Assembly: GCF_052324685.1 (NCBI RefSeq)
Contig: NC_135225.1
Coordinates: 4,112,201-4,176,200 of the forward strand
From: Brachyhypopomus gauderio
Lineage: Eukaryota; Chordata; Actinopteri; Gymnotiformes; Hypopomidae
Length of the DNA: 64,000 nucleotides
Direction: 5' to 3'
Shown: piece by piece, positions 1-11,558 of the stretch
Layout: each line of letters starts with the position of its first letter
Numbering within the stretch: position 1 is the first letter of the stretch
Program-made: the position numbers and the translations under genes
Notes under the pieces: model-generated
What the model was told of the DNA's origin: nothing
Seen by the model: only the letters and a program-made list of their open reading frames with translations
Database searches by the model: none

Positions 1-456
1 TGCCCTCAACTTTAGCAAAGAAGTGGGATCCCTTAACCGCTGACCATTCTTTCCAAAGTGTTCTTCAAACCAGTCCTGACGCATCATGGATACTTGAGAG
101 CCCTTATCCAGTAAGCATGAAACAGTCACTCCATCCATGGACACCTGAATCATTGGGCATTCTCCAACAAGATCGCATGGGGGCACACTAGTGCTTGAAG
201 GGCCATTTACTACTGTGGAGTTAACTACTTGCAGTGACAGAGGGCTTGGATAGGATAGGTCAGGTGTTGGTGTAGACAGCGTCAAGGGGGACGGGTTTAC
301 TGGTGGAACGGAAACAATGTCCTGGGAGACTGATTTAAAAATTTGCAGGGTTTACTGCAGACACTACCTGGGAAGGAGTAGGGCATGAATTTTCCTCTGT
401 ATGTAATGGATCATTTGCCAGTAGGCCTACTGTTCGATCCTCAACGGTAGGGGGCA
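1..456 (-). pseudogene. Start of pol (aspartic protease region) of a Ty3/gypsy-like element, truncated by window edge
   Basis: Read on the minus strand, this stretch continues the retroelement downstream of gag. An open segment covers about positions 300 to 60 and contains the protease-like motif LLDKGSQVSMM (codons at roughly 80-115). Retroviral-type aspartic proteases use D-T/S-G at the active site; here the middle residue is lysine (AAG), so this copy is probably catalytically dead. The gag and protease frames are separated by in-frame stops (for example just after gag at 457 and near position 350). The copy therefore looks decayed rather than using one simple frameshift. Reverse transcriptase and integrase, if present, lie beyond position 1. 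Confidence 0.7.
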
Positions 457-1508
457 CTAGTTTAAAGTGGGCTGTAGGTTCTGCTTAGGACACTGGCGGG
501 CAATGTGACCAGGAGTCCTACAGTTAAAGCATATAGGGCGCCCTTGGTCATCATACTCACGGGGCCTAGGCTGTTGGCCTGCCCGTTGGTGTCTTGGGCC
601 TGGGGAATAGCTGCGTGACCTTTGAGGGACCTCCAATGAGCCGTTGCTCTGGGGACTCCCCTGCTGTCTTGCCTTCTGGAACTCTTCCCTTATACCCTGC
701 AAGAGGGTCTGGGAGAGAGTATTCACCTGGAGTTCGACTTCCTTTGCCAGCTCCACCTTCAATTCCCCTTTTAGTTTCTTAAGATCATCATCCCACGGTT
801 GCTTTTGTGGGGCATTCCTCACTGTTCCACAATAAGCATGGCCCTGTTCCTCTAACCCTGCACGCAGTACAGCCTCAGTCTTCACATCTGAAAATGTAAG
901 GGCATTACTCAATGTTACCTTCAACCTCAGGTCCCTCTTCAGCCCTTCATCTGAAAGTCCAGAGATTAACTGGTCTCGCATCAGCACCTCTGGATTCAGG
1001 ATATTTGCAGAGTCATTCACCATCATCTTCTGCCAACACTCCTGTAAACGGAGCGCGAAGCCTCTCACACTCTCTTCTGAGTGTTGCCTACACTTGAAAA
1101 AAGTGAACGAGTGACTGAAGCACAGGCATGGCTAGCATATAAATCGTTAAGTTTTTGGAAAACTTTTGCCACTGTATCTTTGTCAGTGTTAGGCAGAATG
1201 GCCATCTCCCTCTTTGCTTCTCCATCTAAGCAGCTAAAAACCCAATCAATTTGATTTTCTTCAGGTATAGCATACATTCTAAACCACATTTCCAAATCAC
1301 CCTTCCATTGCTTAAAAGAAATATCATCTGCCCCTCGCCCCCCTGAGAATCTAGAGCAAGGCATCATATATGGAAAGAGGGATGGCATAGAAAAAGCTCT
1401 TGGTCTCCCAACTCCCTCATTCCGACTTTGAGACATCTTCAATGGTGTAACAACCTTAAAATACTGGTCCTGCCGGCTACGCCAAGATGTAACACAAGGT
1501 TCCGACAC
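457..1508 (-). pseudogene. gag of a Ty3/gypsy-like LTR retrotransposon, broken by a frameshift
   Basis: Two overlapping minus-strand frames make one gag-like protein. The N-terminal part (1508 to about 1095) holds a capsid-like region, with text such as FKQWKGDLEMWFRMYAIPEE. The C-terminal part (about 1100 to 457) continues with CRQHSEESVRGFALRLQE and ends in a basic tail with one zinc knuckle, CFNCRTPGHIARQC (C-X2-C-X4-H-X4-C, codons near 520-480). The frame changes at a run of six T on the minus strand near 1098-1103, consistent with loss of one base. Gag packages element RNA into particles in the cytoplasm. The gene lies directly downstream of the LTR at 1488-2398. The first codons of the upstream frame overlap the LTR edge, so the true start is probably an internal ATG, for example near 1436 (MSQSRNEG). 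No function in the host is implied. Confidence 0.8.
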
Positions 1509-2398
1509 CAGTAAGTTGACGACACCACAGAAGAGCAGTAAGACAGATCAAATGTAGTTGAGGGTTTATTAAAACAAATACATCAGACTCATGGGAGGAT
1601 TGGAGGGGTAGCTGCTCACCTACAGGGGCAACACTACAAACAGGGAGCACAGCAATCATACAACCTAGCTACAAAACCACTACAAAACCACCCAACCATT
1701 TGGTGTGAACAGGGGTAAAACTATTACAGCTCATCAGAGATAAACCTCTGCAAAACCTGGACTAAGCCTGTGGTGAACAGCTAGACTCCTCACCCCAGCC
1801 AGTGGCCCCAATGCACAAGCTTAAACCCCACTAATAAAATAGAATTACCTTTATTAGCTTTAAAAGAAGATCTAAAAGACGTACATCAAACACATGGCCG
1901 AATCCGAACTACTGCCCATGCTAAGCCACTGGCTAGAATAATTGGTGGCGCACAGTGTCCCAGTACCGGTTGGCCACCCAGTCGGAGACAAACAAAAAAC
2001 AACTGAACACACACACACACACAACCATACACCAAACCACACGTTGAAACGGCACCCACTCATACACTCTCCCAAATCTCAGCGAAACCCAACCACAAAG
2101 ATCAAGCAAGTCACTGATAAATTAACCAGACCAGTCAAACAGCCTCAACACACAACCACACCAATGATACCTCACACACCTACCACAGACACTCCAAAAA
2201 GAAATCAACCTGCACGCCACCAACCTTACCCCCTGCACAAAGGAGACCAAGAAAACCCTCCTCAGCACCTCCAACTTCCTGCTTTTATAGGTGAGCAATC
2301 ATCTCAAACTGGGCACTTCCTGTCACTCAGCGCCACAGCTCCCCTATTGTCCCAGCCCAGGCATTACACCCACCCTGAACACAGTCCATTCTGTTACA
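1488..2398 (-). mobile_element. 5' LTR (911 bp) of the gypsy-like element
   Basis: The segment starts TGTAACA and ends TGTTACA on the plus strand, which are the short inverted ends expected of an LTR with TG...CA termini. On the minus strand there is a TATA box (CTATAAAAG, about 2282-2290) and an AATAAA signal (plus-strand tttatt at 1565-1570). This gives a plausible U3-R-U5 order running toward gag. Immediately downstream on the minus strand is TTGGCGTAGCCGGCAGG, a possible primer-binding site beginning TGG; I cannot name the tRNA. The partner LTR lies outside the window, so boundaries rest on the termini alone. Confidence 0.7.
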
Positions 2399-3190
2399 TA
2401 AGTTTAACTAGAAACATACTACAAAGAGCAGGCAGACCAGATATATGACACAGCAACAGGAAATCTAGGTTAACAGGCTAGAACTAAAGTTTATCAAGAT
2501 ACACTGTAACGCTGTAGGCATAGAGCAAGGCGGATGCGAACACAGAGAAGAGTGAGATTTATTACGGACAAATCCATAATCAGAGTCCATTAGACAGGTC
2601 ACTGTCATATTAGGATGGTAGTCAGACATAGAATGATACAATACAATACAAATACAATACAAAGGGACATGACTAAACTAACGGAAACTCCAGATACATG
2701 ATGGATGATGGGTAACTAGAGTAAACACGAAACTAGGAAAGACAAAACTAAATGCATTAGACGAGACAACAGAATGTAGGGATAACTTCGAGTCTGGACA
2801 TACAAGGCTAACAAACACAAAGTGGTACACACAAGGAAACAAGGAAGCTAAACCAGAATAAAGATGGATGGATAAGACGCTAGGATAAGACTCCAAGTGC
2901 AGGTAGATTTATTCATAAAATTCCTCCAAAGCCATGGCCAACCTCATGGCCTGCGAAAGGGACAATTCAGGAATTCATGATGAAAATATGAGATCAAGGA
3001 TGGATCCAGTATATTGTCCCAGGACCGTTCCTTAAGACCATACACCTCCTAGTCCACCAGGTACATCTGTTGATCCTGACACAGTGACTTTAACATGGCT
3101 CTAAGCTGAGGAGACGTTCATGTCAAGCGAAGGCTGAGGTTCACCCTCTGACCTGGTTATCTGGTAAGAAACACTGGCTTCAATAAAGAC
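2399..3190. other. Intergenic, probably old LTR or repeat remnants
   Basis: No convincing gene. The stretch 2465-2900 is A-rich, with short low-complexity patches such as the tacaatacaaatacaatac run near 2640. It resembles decayed LTR sequence on the minus strand, but I could not define ends or a target duplication. Confidence 0.3.
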
Positions 3191-3369
3191 AAATGAAAGG
3201 GGTTGAGGAAGCCCGCTCTAGGGGCCAACCTCAGGCCAATAGCATGAGTTCCCATCAAGTGCAGAAGATGCAATGTCTTCGCAGCTTCTCTGAACCCCCT
3301 GATCATCACCAAGAGTGCAAAGGAGATGGCATAGTTGTCTTCAAGGATGACATCACGCTGCATGCCAGA

Positions 3370-3660
3370 AGTGAATGAAACATCGACTCACTGGCCTGGA
3401 TATACAGGATATACAATAACGACGTCAGACTGTTACTCAGACTGGATAATTGTGGTCAGATGGTTACAAGAAAAGGGAAAGTAGCTAGGACTGGGAGAAT
3501 TGTACTACCAGAAGGAAACATATCAGATTTTGAGGCCAGCTACAAGTATCTTGGAATTGCACAGACAAATCAGAATCAAAGAGAGACCGCAAGCGGCTGC
3601 AGCCAAAATCCTTCAAAGAGCACGACAAGTCCTGAGAAGAACAAGATCTGGGCATCAACA
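3370..3660 (+). pseudogene. Fragment of a non-LTR retrotransposon reverse transcriptase
   Basis: The plus-strand translation gives YNNDVRLLLRLDNCGQMVTR, then LPEGNISDFEASYKYLGI. This is the pattern seen near the end of the polymerase domain in fish LINE open reading frames (a K/NCG..V..G block, then DFEASYKYLGI). After position about 3570 the frame shifts to one reading AKILQRARQVL, so the copy is broken. The family could not be assigned. It is interrupted at 3660 by the fold-back MITE. The codons on either side of the MITE (GIN and AINT) are the duplicated LINE target. Confidence 0.6.
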
Positions 3661-3836
3661 GAGGTGTCAATTCCAGGTTCAGAAAGTAAAAGTCCTCACC
3701 AGGATTTTGCTCAAGCTTGCTAGATCTTCTAATTAGTGCAATCCAGGTAAAATTAGTGGAATAAACACAGTCCTGGAAGCCTGAGCAAAATCCTGGTGAG
3801 GACTTTTACTTTCTGAACCTGGAATTGACACCTCTG
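3661..3836. mobile_element. Fold-back MITE, copy 1 (inserted in a LINE fragment)
   Basis: About 174 bp whose two ends are near-perfect inverted repeats of roughly 50 bp, starting GAGGTGTCAATTCCAGG and ending CCTGGAATTGACACCTC, around a short AT-rich centre. It has no coding capacity. The flanks GGCATCAACA (3651-3660) and GCTATCAATA (3837-3846) look like a diverged 10-bp target duplication within the LINE reading frame. A sister copy lies at 14101-14274. TIR length plus a target duplication near 10 bp could fit several DNA-transposon superfamilies, so I leave the family open. Confidence 0.85.
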
Positions 3837-3846
3837 GCTATCAATA

Positions 3847-5069
3847 CATGTGGCTCCAGGAGATCATGTTTGGCAAGCCATGGAAAGTTTGGGGGAGTTT
3901 ATATCCAGAAAAGACAAGGTGTCTTCATGAAAGCTGCCTATTGTTAATATCAGCTGTAGTCTTTGATCTAGGACATTCCCCACAGCTCCTGAACCTATTG
4001 ATGCTGGAACAAAGAAACGTTCTGATACCTAAGAGGATTAAATGCTTATCCAGGATAGAATAAGGAAGCACAAAAATTACCTCAATTGTCCTAGCAACAC
4101 CAGGGTGATTAGGACATATAGAATGCACATGATCAGACATATGCATATGTGTTCTTGTTCTTTTGTTATAGCCCTACAGGCTAGACAGGTTCGTTTTGCA
4201 TTAACTCAGTTCACTACATGTCCAATGGTAGAGCTGTTTGATCAAATTGATCATTAATGGCAGATTTCTTTAATGCCGAATGCACCTCATGGTGCCACTT
4301 AGTGGCATATCAAGGCAGTGTTGGAGGTTTGACATAGTCAGGATGGGCTGTTGCCTGAGTGTGGGGGATCAGGTGGGTGGTGCAGTGAGCTTGACACAGG
4401 TGAAGTCTACGGCTGTGGGCAGCCCTGTGGTGGAGTCTATGGTTGTGTGCAGCTCTGTGGTGAAGTCCACGCATGGAAGTCATAAGTCATAATTGTTTTA
4501 CATATTTGGTAAATGTAAGGATGCTGACCTACCCAAGGAAGAGTCTGAAGCGCAGGAAAGGAATTTACACAGAAGTTGTCAACCTCTACCCTCTGCATAC
4601 TCAAACAGCTCTGACAGTAGCATGATGCTTTAAATTCCTCAGCATGACATCACTGAAGCTCTACATTCTGCCCAGGGAGGGCAATTTGAATTTGACTTCC
4701 TTAAGCTCATTTGTGTCCTGATATCAATCCACAAGCTCTGCAGGTCTACCTTCTTCGCTCAATGTGTCTTTTTGAGTGTGGGAGCAAGAAGTAAGTCATA
4801 ATTGTTTTACATATTTGGTAAATGTAAGGATGCAGTCAAACTGAGGTATCAGAGTGATGTGGCTGAAGGGAAGGAGTCAGCACAGAAGAGTGATGTGAGT
4901 AGTGTAGCGTTAATCTAGCCTTTTTCCCCATTTGAGCTGCAGTTGTGGTAGCTTTAGATGTTTTTGTTGTGCTACATCAACAGGCTCCTCATTGCTAGGA
5001 GTAGCATAAACATGAGCTTGCTGCTCCCAAACTGCATCTAGTACTGGTTTTGGTTGATGCTTTGTTGGG
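3847..5069. other. Intergenic, no gene seen; contains a 40-bp direct repeat
   Basis: Nothing codes convincingly. The 40-bp sequence beginning AAGTCATAATTGTTTTACAT is present twice in direct orientation, at 4484-4523 and 4793-4832, almost identical. This suggests the ends of a small duplicated or inserted segment. Confidence 0.5.
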
Positions 5070-8000
5070 TCATTTACTAACACACATGTTCTTTTTGTGC
5101 TCTTTATTGTGTCATTGACTTACTCACATGTTCTGTTGTGCCTTTTGTTGTGTCATTGACTAACACACATGTACTTTTGTGCCTTTTGTTGTGTCATTGA
5201 CTAATTCACATGTTCTTTTTGTGTCCTTTGTTGTGTCATTGACTAACTCACATGTTCTTTTTGTGCCCTTTGTTGTCATTGACTAACTCACGTGTTCTTT
5301 TTGTGCCCTTTGTTGTCATTGACTAACTCACATGTTCTTTTTGTGCCCTTTGTTGTGTCAATGACTAACTCACATGTTCTTTTGTGCCTTTTGTTGTGTC
5401 ATTGACTAACACACATGTTCTTTTTGTGCCTTTTGTTGTGTCATTGACTAATTCGCATGTTCTTTTTGTGTCCTTTGTTGTGTCATTGACTAACTCACAT
5501 GTTCTTTTTGTGCTCTTTGTTGTCATTGACTAACTCACATGTTCTTTTTGTGCCCTTTGTTGTCACTGACTAACTCACATGTTCTTTTTGTGCCCTTTGT
5601 TGTGTCATTGATTAACACACATGTTCTTTTTGTGCCCTTTGTTGTGTCATTGACTAACTCACATGTTCTTTTTGTGTCCTTTGTTGTGTCATTGACTAAC
5701 TCACATGTTCTTTTTGTGCTCTTTGTTGTCATTGACTAACTCACATGTTCTTTTTGTGCCCTTTGTTGTCACTGACTAACTCACATGTTCTTTTTGTGCC
5801 CTTTGTTGTGTCATTGATTAACACACATGTTCTTTTTGTGCCCTTTGTTGTGTCATTGACTAACTCACATGTTCTTTTTGTGCCCTTTGTTGTGTCATTG
5901 ACTAACACACATGTTCTTTTTGTGCCCTTTGTTGTGTCAATGACTAACTCACATGTTCTTTTTGTGCTCTTTGTTGTTGTCATTGACTAACTCACATGTT
6001 ACTTTTGTGCCCTTTGTTGTGTCATTGCCTAACTCACATGTTCTTTTTGTGCCCTTTGTTGTCATTGACTAACTCACATGTTCTTTTTGTGCCCTCTGTT
6101 GTGCCATTGATTAACACACGTTCTTTTTGTGCCCTTTGTTGTGTCATTGACTAACTCACATGTTCTTTTTGTGTCCTTTGTTGTGTCATTGACTAACACA
6201 CGTTCTTTTTGTGCCCTTTGTTGTGTCACTGACTAACACACGTTCTTTTTGTGCCCTTTGTTGTGTCATTGACTAACTCACATGTTCTTTTTGTGCCCTT
6301 TGTTGTGTCATTGACTAACACACATGTTCTTTTTGTGCCCTTTGTTGTGTCAATGACTAACTCACATGTTCTTTTGTGCTTTTTGTTGTGTCACTGACTA
6401 ACACACATTCTTTTTGTGCCCTTTGTTGTGTCATTGACTAACTCACATGTTCTTTTTGTGCCCTTTGTTGTGTCAATGACTAACTCACATGTTCTTTTGT
6501 GCCTTTTGTTGTGTCACTGACTAACACACATTCTTTTTGTGCCCTTTGTTGTGTCATTGACTAACTCACATGTTCTTTTTGTGCCCTTTGTTGTGTCATT
6601 GACTAACACACATGTTCTTTTTGTGCCCTTTGTTGTGTCAATGACTAACTCACATGTTCTTTTGTGCCTTTTGTTGTGTCACTGACTAACACACATTCTT
6701 TTTGTGCCCTTTGTTGTGTCATTGACTAACTCACATGTTCTTTTTGTGTCCTTTGTTGTGTCATTGACTAACTCACATGTTCTTTTTGTGCTCTTTGTTG
6801 TCATTGACTAACTCACATGTTCTTTTTGTGCCCTTTGTTGTCACTGACTAACTCACATGTTCTTTTTGTGCCCTTTGTTGTGTCATTGATTAACACACAT
6901 GTTCTTTTTGTGCCCTTTGTTGTGTCATTGACTAACTCACATGTTCTTTTTGTGTCCTTTGTTGTGTCATTGACTAACTCACATGTTCTTTTTGTGCTCT
7001 TTGTTGTCATTGACTAACTCACATGTTCTTTTTGTGCCCTTTGTTGTCACTGACTAACTCACATGTTCTTTTTGTGCCCTTTGTTGTGTCATTGATTAAC
7101 ACACATGTTCTTTTTGTGCCCTTTGTTGTGTCATTGACTAACTCACATGTTCTTTTTGTGCCCTTTGTTGTGTCATTGACTAACACACATGTTCTTTTTG
7201 TGCCCTTTGTTGTGTCAATGACTAACTCACATGTTCTTTTTGTGCTCTTTGTTGTTGTCATTGACTAACTCACATGTTACTTTTGTGCCCTTTGTTGTGT
7301 CATTGCCTAACTCACATGTTCTTTTTGTGCCCTTTGTTGTCATTGACTAACTCACATGTTCTTTTTGTGCCCTCTGTTGTGCCATTGATTAACACACGTT
7401 CTTTTTGTGCCCTTTGTTGTGTCATTGACTAACTCACATGTTCTTTTTGTGTCCTTTGTTGTGTCATTGACTAACACACGTTCTTTTTGTGCCCTTTGTT
7501 GTGTCACTGACTAACACACGTTCTTTTTGTGCCCTTTGTTGTGTCATTGACTAACTCACATGTTCTTTTTGTGCCCTTTGTTGTGTCATTGACTAACACA
7601 CATGTTCTTTTTGTGCCCTTTGTTGTGTCAATGACTAACTCACATGTTCTTTTGTGCTTTTTGTTGTGTCACTGACTAACACACATTCTTTTTGTGCCCT
7701 TTGTTGTGTCATTGACTAACTCACATGTTCTTTTTGTGCCCTTTGTTGTGTCAATGACTAACTCACATGTTCTTTTGTGCCTTTTGTTGTGTCACTGACT
7801 AACACACATTCTTTTTGTGCCCTTTGTTGTGTCATTGACTAACTCACATGTTCTTTTTGTGCCCTTTGTTGTGTCATTGACTAACACACATGTTCTTTTT
7901 GTGCCCTTTGTTGTGTCAATGACTAACTCACATGTTCTTTTGTGCCTTTTGTTGTGTCACTGACTAACACACATTCTTTTTGTGCCCTTTGTTGTGTCAT

Positions 8001-8794
8001 TGACTAACTCACATGTTCTTTTTGTGCCCTTTGTTGTGTCAATGACTAACTCACATGTTCTTTTGTGCCTTTTGTTGTGTCACTGACTAACACACGTTCT
8101 TTTTGTGCCCTTTGTTGTGTCATTGACTAACTCACATGTTCTTTTTGTGCCCTTTGTTGTGTCATTGACTAACACACATGTTCTTTTTGTGCCCTTTGTT
8201 GTGTCAATGACTAACTTACATGTTCTTTTGTGCCTTTTGTTGTCACTGACTAACACACATTCTTTTTGTGCCCTTTGTTGTGTCATTGACTAACTCACAT
8301 GTTCTTTTTGTGCCCTCTGTTGTGTCATTGACTAACTCACATGTTCTTTTTGTGCCCTCTGTTGTGTCATTGACTAACTCACATGTTCTTTTTGTGCCCT
8401 TTGTTGTGTCATTGACTAACTCACATGTTCTTTTTGTGCACTTTGTTGTGTCATTGCCTAACTCACATGTTCTTTTTGTGCACTTTGTTGTGTCATTGCC
8501 TAACTCACATGTTCTTTTTGTGCACTTTGTTGTGTCATTGCCTAACTCACATGTTCTTTTTGTGCACTTTGTTGTGTCATTGCCTAACTCACATGTTCTT
8601 TTTGTGCACTTTGTTGTGTTGTGTCATTTACTAACTCACATGTTCTTTTTGTGCACTTTGTTGTGTCATTGCCTAACTCACATGTTCTTTTTGTGCACTT
8701 TGTTGTGTCATTGCCTAACTCACATGTTCTTTTTGTGCACTTTGTTGTGTTGTGTCATTTACTAACTCACATGTTCTTTTGTGCCCTTTTGGAC
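5070..8794. repeat. 3.7-kb minisatellite of 42-bp units with a 1,278-bp higher-order repeat
   Basis: About 90 tandem units of consensus length 42 bp, each containing CATTGACTAACTCACATGTT and then a CTTTTTGTGCCCTTTGTT segment. Units vary by loss of 1-2 bases. Larger periodicity is clear: landmarks at 5535, 5741, 5993, 6093 and 6376 recur at 6813, 7019, 7271, 7371 and 7654, all offset by 1,278 bp. A separately homogenised block (about 8430-8760) uses GCACTTTG and CATTGCCTAAC variants. Because 42 is divisible by 3, both strands are accidentally open over several units; these frames are not genes. Confidence 0.97.
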
Positions 8795-11434
8795 CCAGGC
8801 CAACATTGTTATTTAACGTTAATGTTACTTGTTTTGTACTAGATGTATTGAGAGTAATTGCAGAGAGAACATGAACAGGTGAGTGTCACATTGTCCCCTG
8901 GATAAAGCAGTTTATATGAGGTTCTAATAATCAGCTTGACAGAGGTACTGGTACACGTAAGTATAAGGTACAGGGGATGACTAGCACCCTTTAACACACG
9001 TTTAAATCATTTTGCCAAGTTGATCCAATATAGTTTATAATCCACAATATAATCCTCAGTATAGTTCATATTTAATCCAGAGATAGGTTGAAAGGATGAG
9101 CATCCCACTGTCTCATCACCTTCTTAGTTTCAGGGTTTATCATTTCACTTAGTGTTTTCATTTTTTCCTTGCACTAACTAAGGCTCAATTGTCTGTAAGC
9201 TAAGGCCTTAGCATAAAAAGAAGCATACAACGGCACAATATCTGAGTAGGTTTCAACCAGTGTATCTCAACTGATAATAAATTGTATATAATTTATAAAG
9301 TATGCTGTTATGATGGGCTCAGGCAGACAATTAAAAAACCAAATTGTCCATCTCTACCTCATTAAACAAAGAAATCAGAAACAACAGAGTGTCACTGAAA
9401 AACCCATGAGGGACAAGGTATTGGCATGAGTGAGTGGTGTCTACCACTGAAGGTGCCATGGGGCACATGCAGACATAAATCATAGCAATGTAAAGGGAGG
9501 ATGATCCACCTGCTGGCTTTCACGTCTTCCCTGTTTTGGATATAGTGTTCAGTTGTTTTGTCATTGTATGCCTGTATGATCTGATACATCAGATACCCCT
9601 ATTGAACATTCTGTAATTTTATATCAGAATCAAACATTATAAAATGATCAAATTCTTCACTATACAGTATGCCTTGCTGAGTAATAAGAATAAATACTGA
9701 TCTGCTAGTTTTCTACATATCTCTACAATGCCCAACAATGGAGCATAGTAATGGAGTCTTGGAGCATATTAATTAAGGTTCAACTCTGTGGGGTAGCTTA
9801 GAGGTTAGTAGAGTCTAAATTTGGCTGGAATAATATATTCATAACCCCTTGATAGATTAACGTGCCAAATAAGTCTGTAACCACAAGTTCATTTTTACTG
9901 CCTGGAGTGTCATAGACACACACACACACTGAAATGGTAATCAGCAAGTAATATATGGCTATCTTAATGTAATCTGTGAGTTGTGATGTTTGTGATGTTG
10001 TGAATGGCTACCCAAGAGGGAATTTGACTCTGTAACCAAGTCAGCTCTGATAATCCAACCTCATGGATGAAGAAGCCTAGTCATGCCACTGTCTTTGGTG
10101 CACATCGTTTGCACGATCAATCCAGCAACGTTACGGGAACTGGACACTCTCTTTGTGCCATGCAGACAGATTGGCAGAAACGGACACTCCCTCCGTGCCA
10201 TCTCGATGTTCTGATGGAAATGGACACTGTCCCTCTGTGCCATCCACAGAGTTTGACGGGGTTGAGCCAACGAGTCATAAGACAGAGCATCTCTGTTTTA
10301 CATTACCATCTAGTGTCAATAGTTAACTTCATTGTTTATACATCTAAACTGGATGAGTTAACTTGGTTTGTCCAGTTTAAAATTGTCTTTTTCTTTCTAA
10401 CTTCTACCAGTTGGCCATGCCCCATGAATCCAGTCTAGTTAATTTTTTTTGCTGTGTCATGCTAGATGTACCATAGTGATTTTAGAAAGCTCAAATCTCC
10501 TGGTCTTTAGTGTAATCGTGGTGTATTATTTTCATGCATCTCTGTGTACCCAATAAACATATGCTTAGTTTTAACACCTGTGAGTTGAGATTGATTTTGA
10601 TAGATGAAAAATACATTCTGACATTCATGAGACTGAAATAATGTGTTAACAAGCAAGTGTAAATTAATTAATTTTCCATGTAAATCAGTGTTGTGCCCCA
10701 ATTTAATATGATCAATTATGATTGAAAATATATTCAAGTGTTAAAGTTGCTACAGGATTATCAACCCTTTTTACAACCTGACTTTCTCTTTTCATTACCA
10801 GGACAACCCAAGTGTCAATTCAGTTTGAAACCTTCTTAAAACTGCACAATACCTTTGCTTTAACAATGGCCTCAAATTCCATTACACCTTCACCAACACC
10901 TGACAACCAAAATTCAAAGGTGAAGGACACTTCCCTACGGAGTTATTTGGAAGAACTAGGAATATTAATAACAAATACAATTTTTCTGATCCATTGAGCC
11001 GTAGTACCACCCTGAAGTGAATAGTGCTATATAAAATGATTTATTTATCTTCCCAAGTTGCACAAAGTAATAAGTTTAAGGTTTAACTCTGTATTCATGG
11101 ATGAGCCAATTAATCCTAAAAAATGTCATTATCAATTTTTTGAGGTGTTCATATCCTTAGACTAGCTTAGCCAAAAGGTAAATCATTCAGTGACTGTTGG
11201 CCTGGAGAGACTCCTGTTTACCTGCATGTTAAACATCTGCGAGAGACTAAAAAAACTTAAATCTACAATTTATATGTAAGAGGAGTTAATATAGATACAA
11301 TGATGCAGTATTTATATTGATATTGTTTCTGTTAACATATTTATGTTTTCAATGCGTTACAATGGATGTGAGTAGCCTAATGTTTGGAAAATATTATAGC
11401 TTACTATTTTACTCCTGACCCGTAGAGGGCAATG
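8795..11434. other. Intergenic, no gene seen
   Basis: AT-rich unique-looking sequence. The only structure noted is three imperfect copies, about 40 bp apart, of a GGACACT(n)GTGCCAT block between about 10142 and 10245. Confidence 0.5.
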
Positions 11435-11558
11435 TTATTCCTCCTGGTCTTGCTCTTCATCTGATATTTCTACCTCAGTCTCCGTTTCTGGTACGTCCTC
11501 ATCTGACATATCTAGATCAGATTCACCCTCATCCTCTCCTCTTTCACTGAGGTTTTCC
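11435..11558 (-). CDS. Possible terminal coding exon of an unidentified gene with an acidic C-terminus
   Basis: On the minus strand an acceptor-like TTTTCACACAAAAG precedes an open segment. It ends with an acidic tail that includes ESDLDMSDEDVPETETEVEI, then SDEEQDQEE and a TAA at 11435-11437. Composition (Asp/Glu/Ser blocks) is unlike the surrounding AT-rich DNA. A second open segment at about 12175-12255 minus, reading RKDVDVLSNQITELKMS, might belong to the same gene but ends in its own stop. I do not recognise the protein and no connecting exons are proven. It could equally be a fragment of a processed or transposon-derived gene. Confidence 0.25.

Noticed and set aside
1060..1110. Programmed -1 frameshift in gag
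   Set aside because: There is a six-T run, but the break falls inside the capsid region rather than between gag and pol, so a simple indel is more likely.
1942..2448. 168-codon plus-strand open frame
   Set aside because: It lies antisense within the LTR, is His/Thr/Pro-rich from CA-rich sequence, and has no homology.
5070..8794. Possible CRISPR-like direct repeats
   Set aside because: Units are contiguous with no unique spacers, in a vertebrate genome; it is a minisatellite.
5535..8842. Many open frames of 60-165 codons (SLTNSHVLFVPFVV-type and TKGTKRTCELV-type repeats) on both strands
   Set aside because: They arise because the 42-bp minisatellite unit is divisible by three and lacks stops; the same sequence is open on both strands and shows no start or domain.
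10067..10438. 123-codon plus-strand frame
   Set aside because: It covers the small GGACACT repeats, has no splice context or domain, and also reads open on the other strand.
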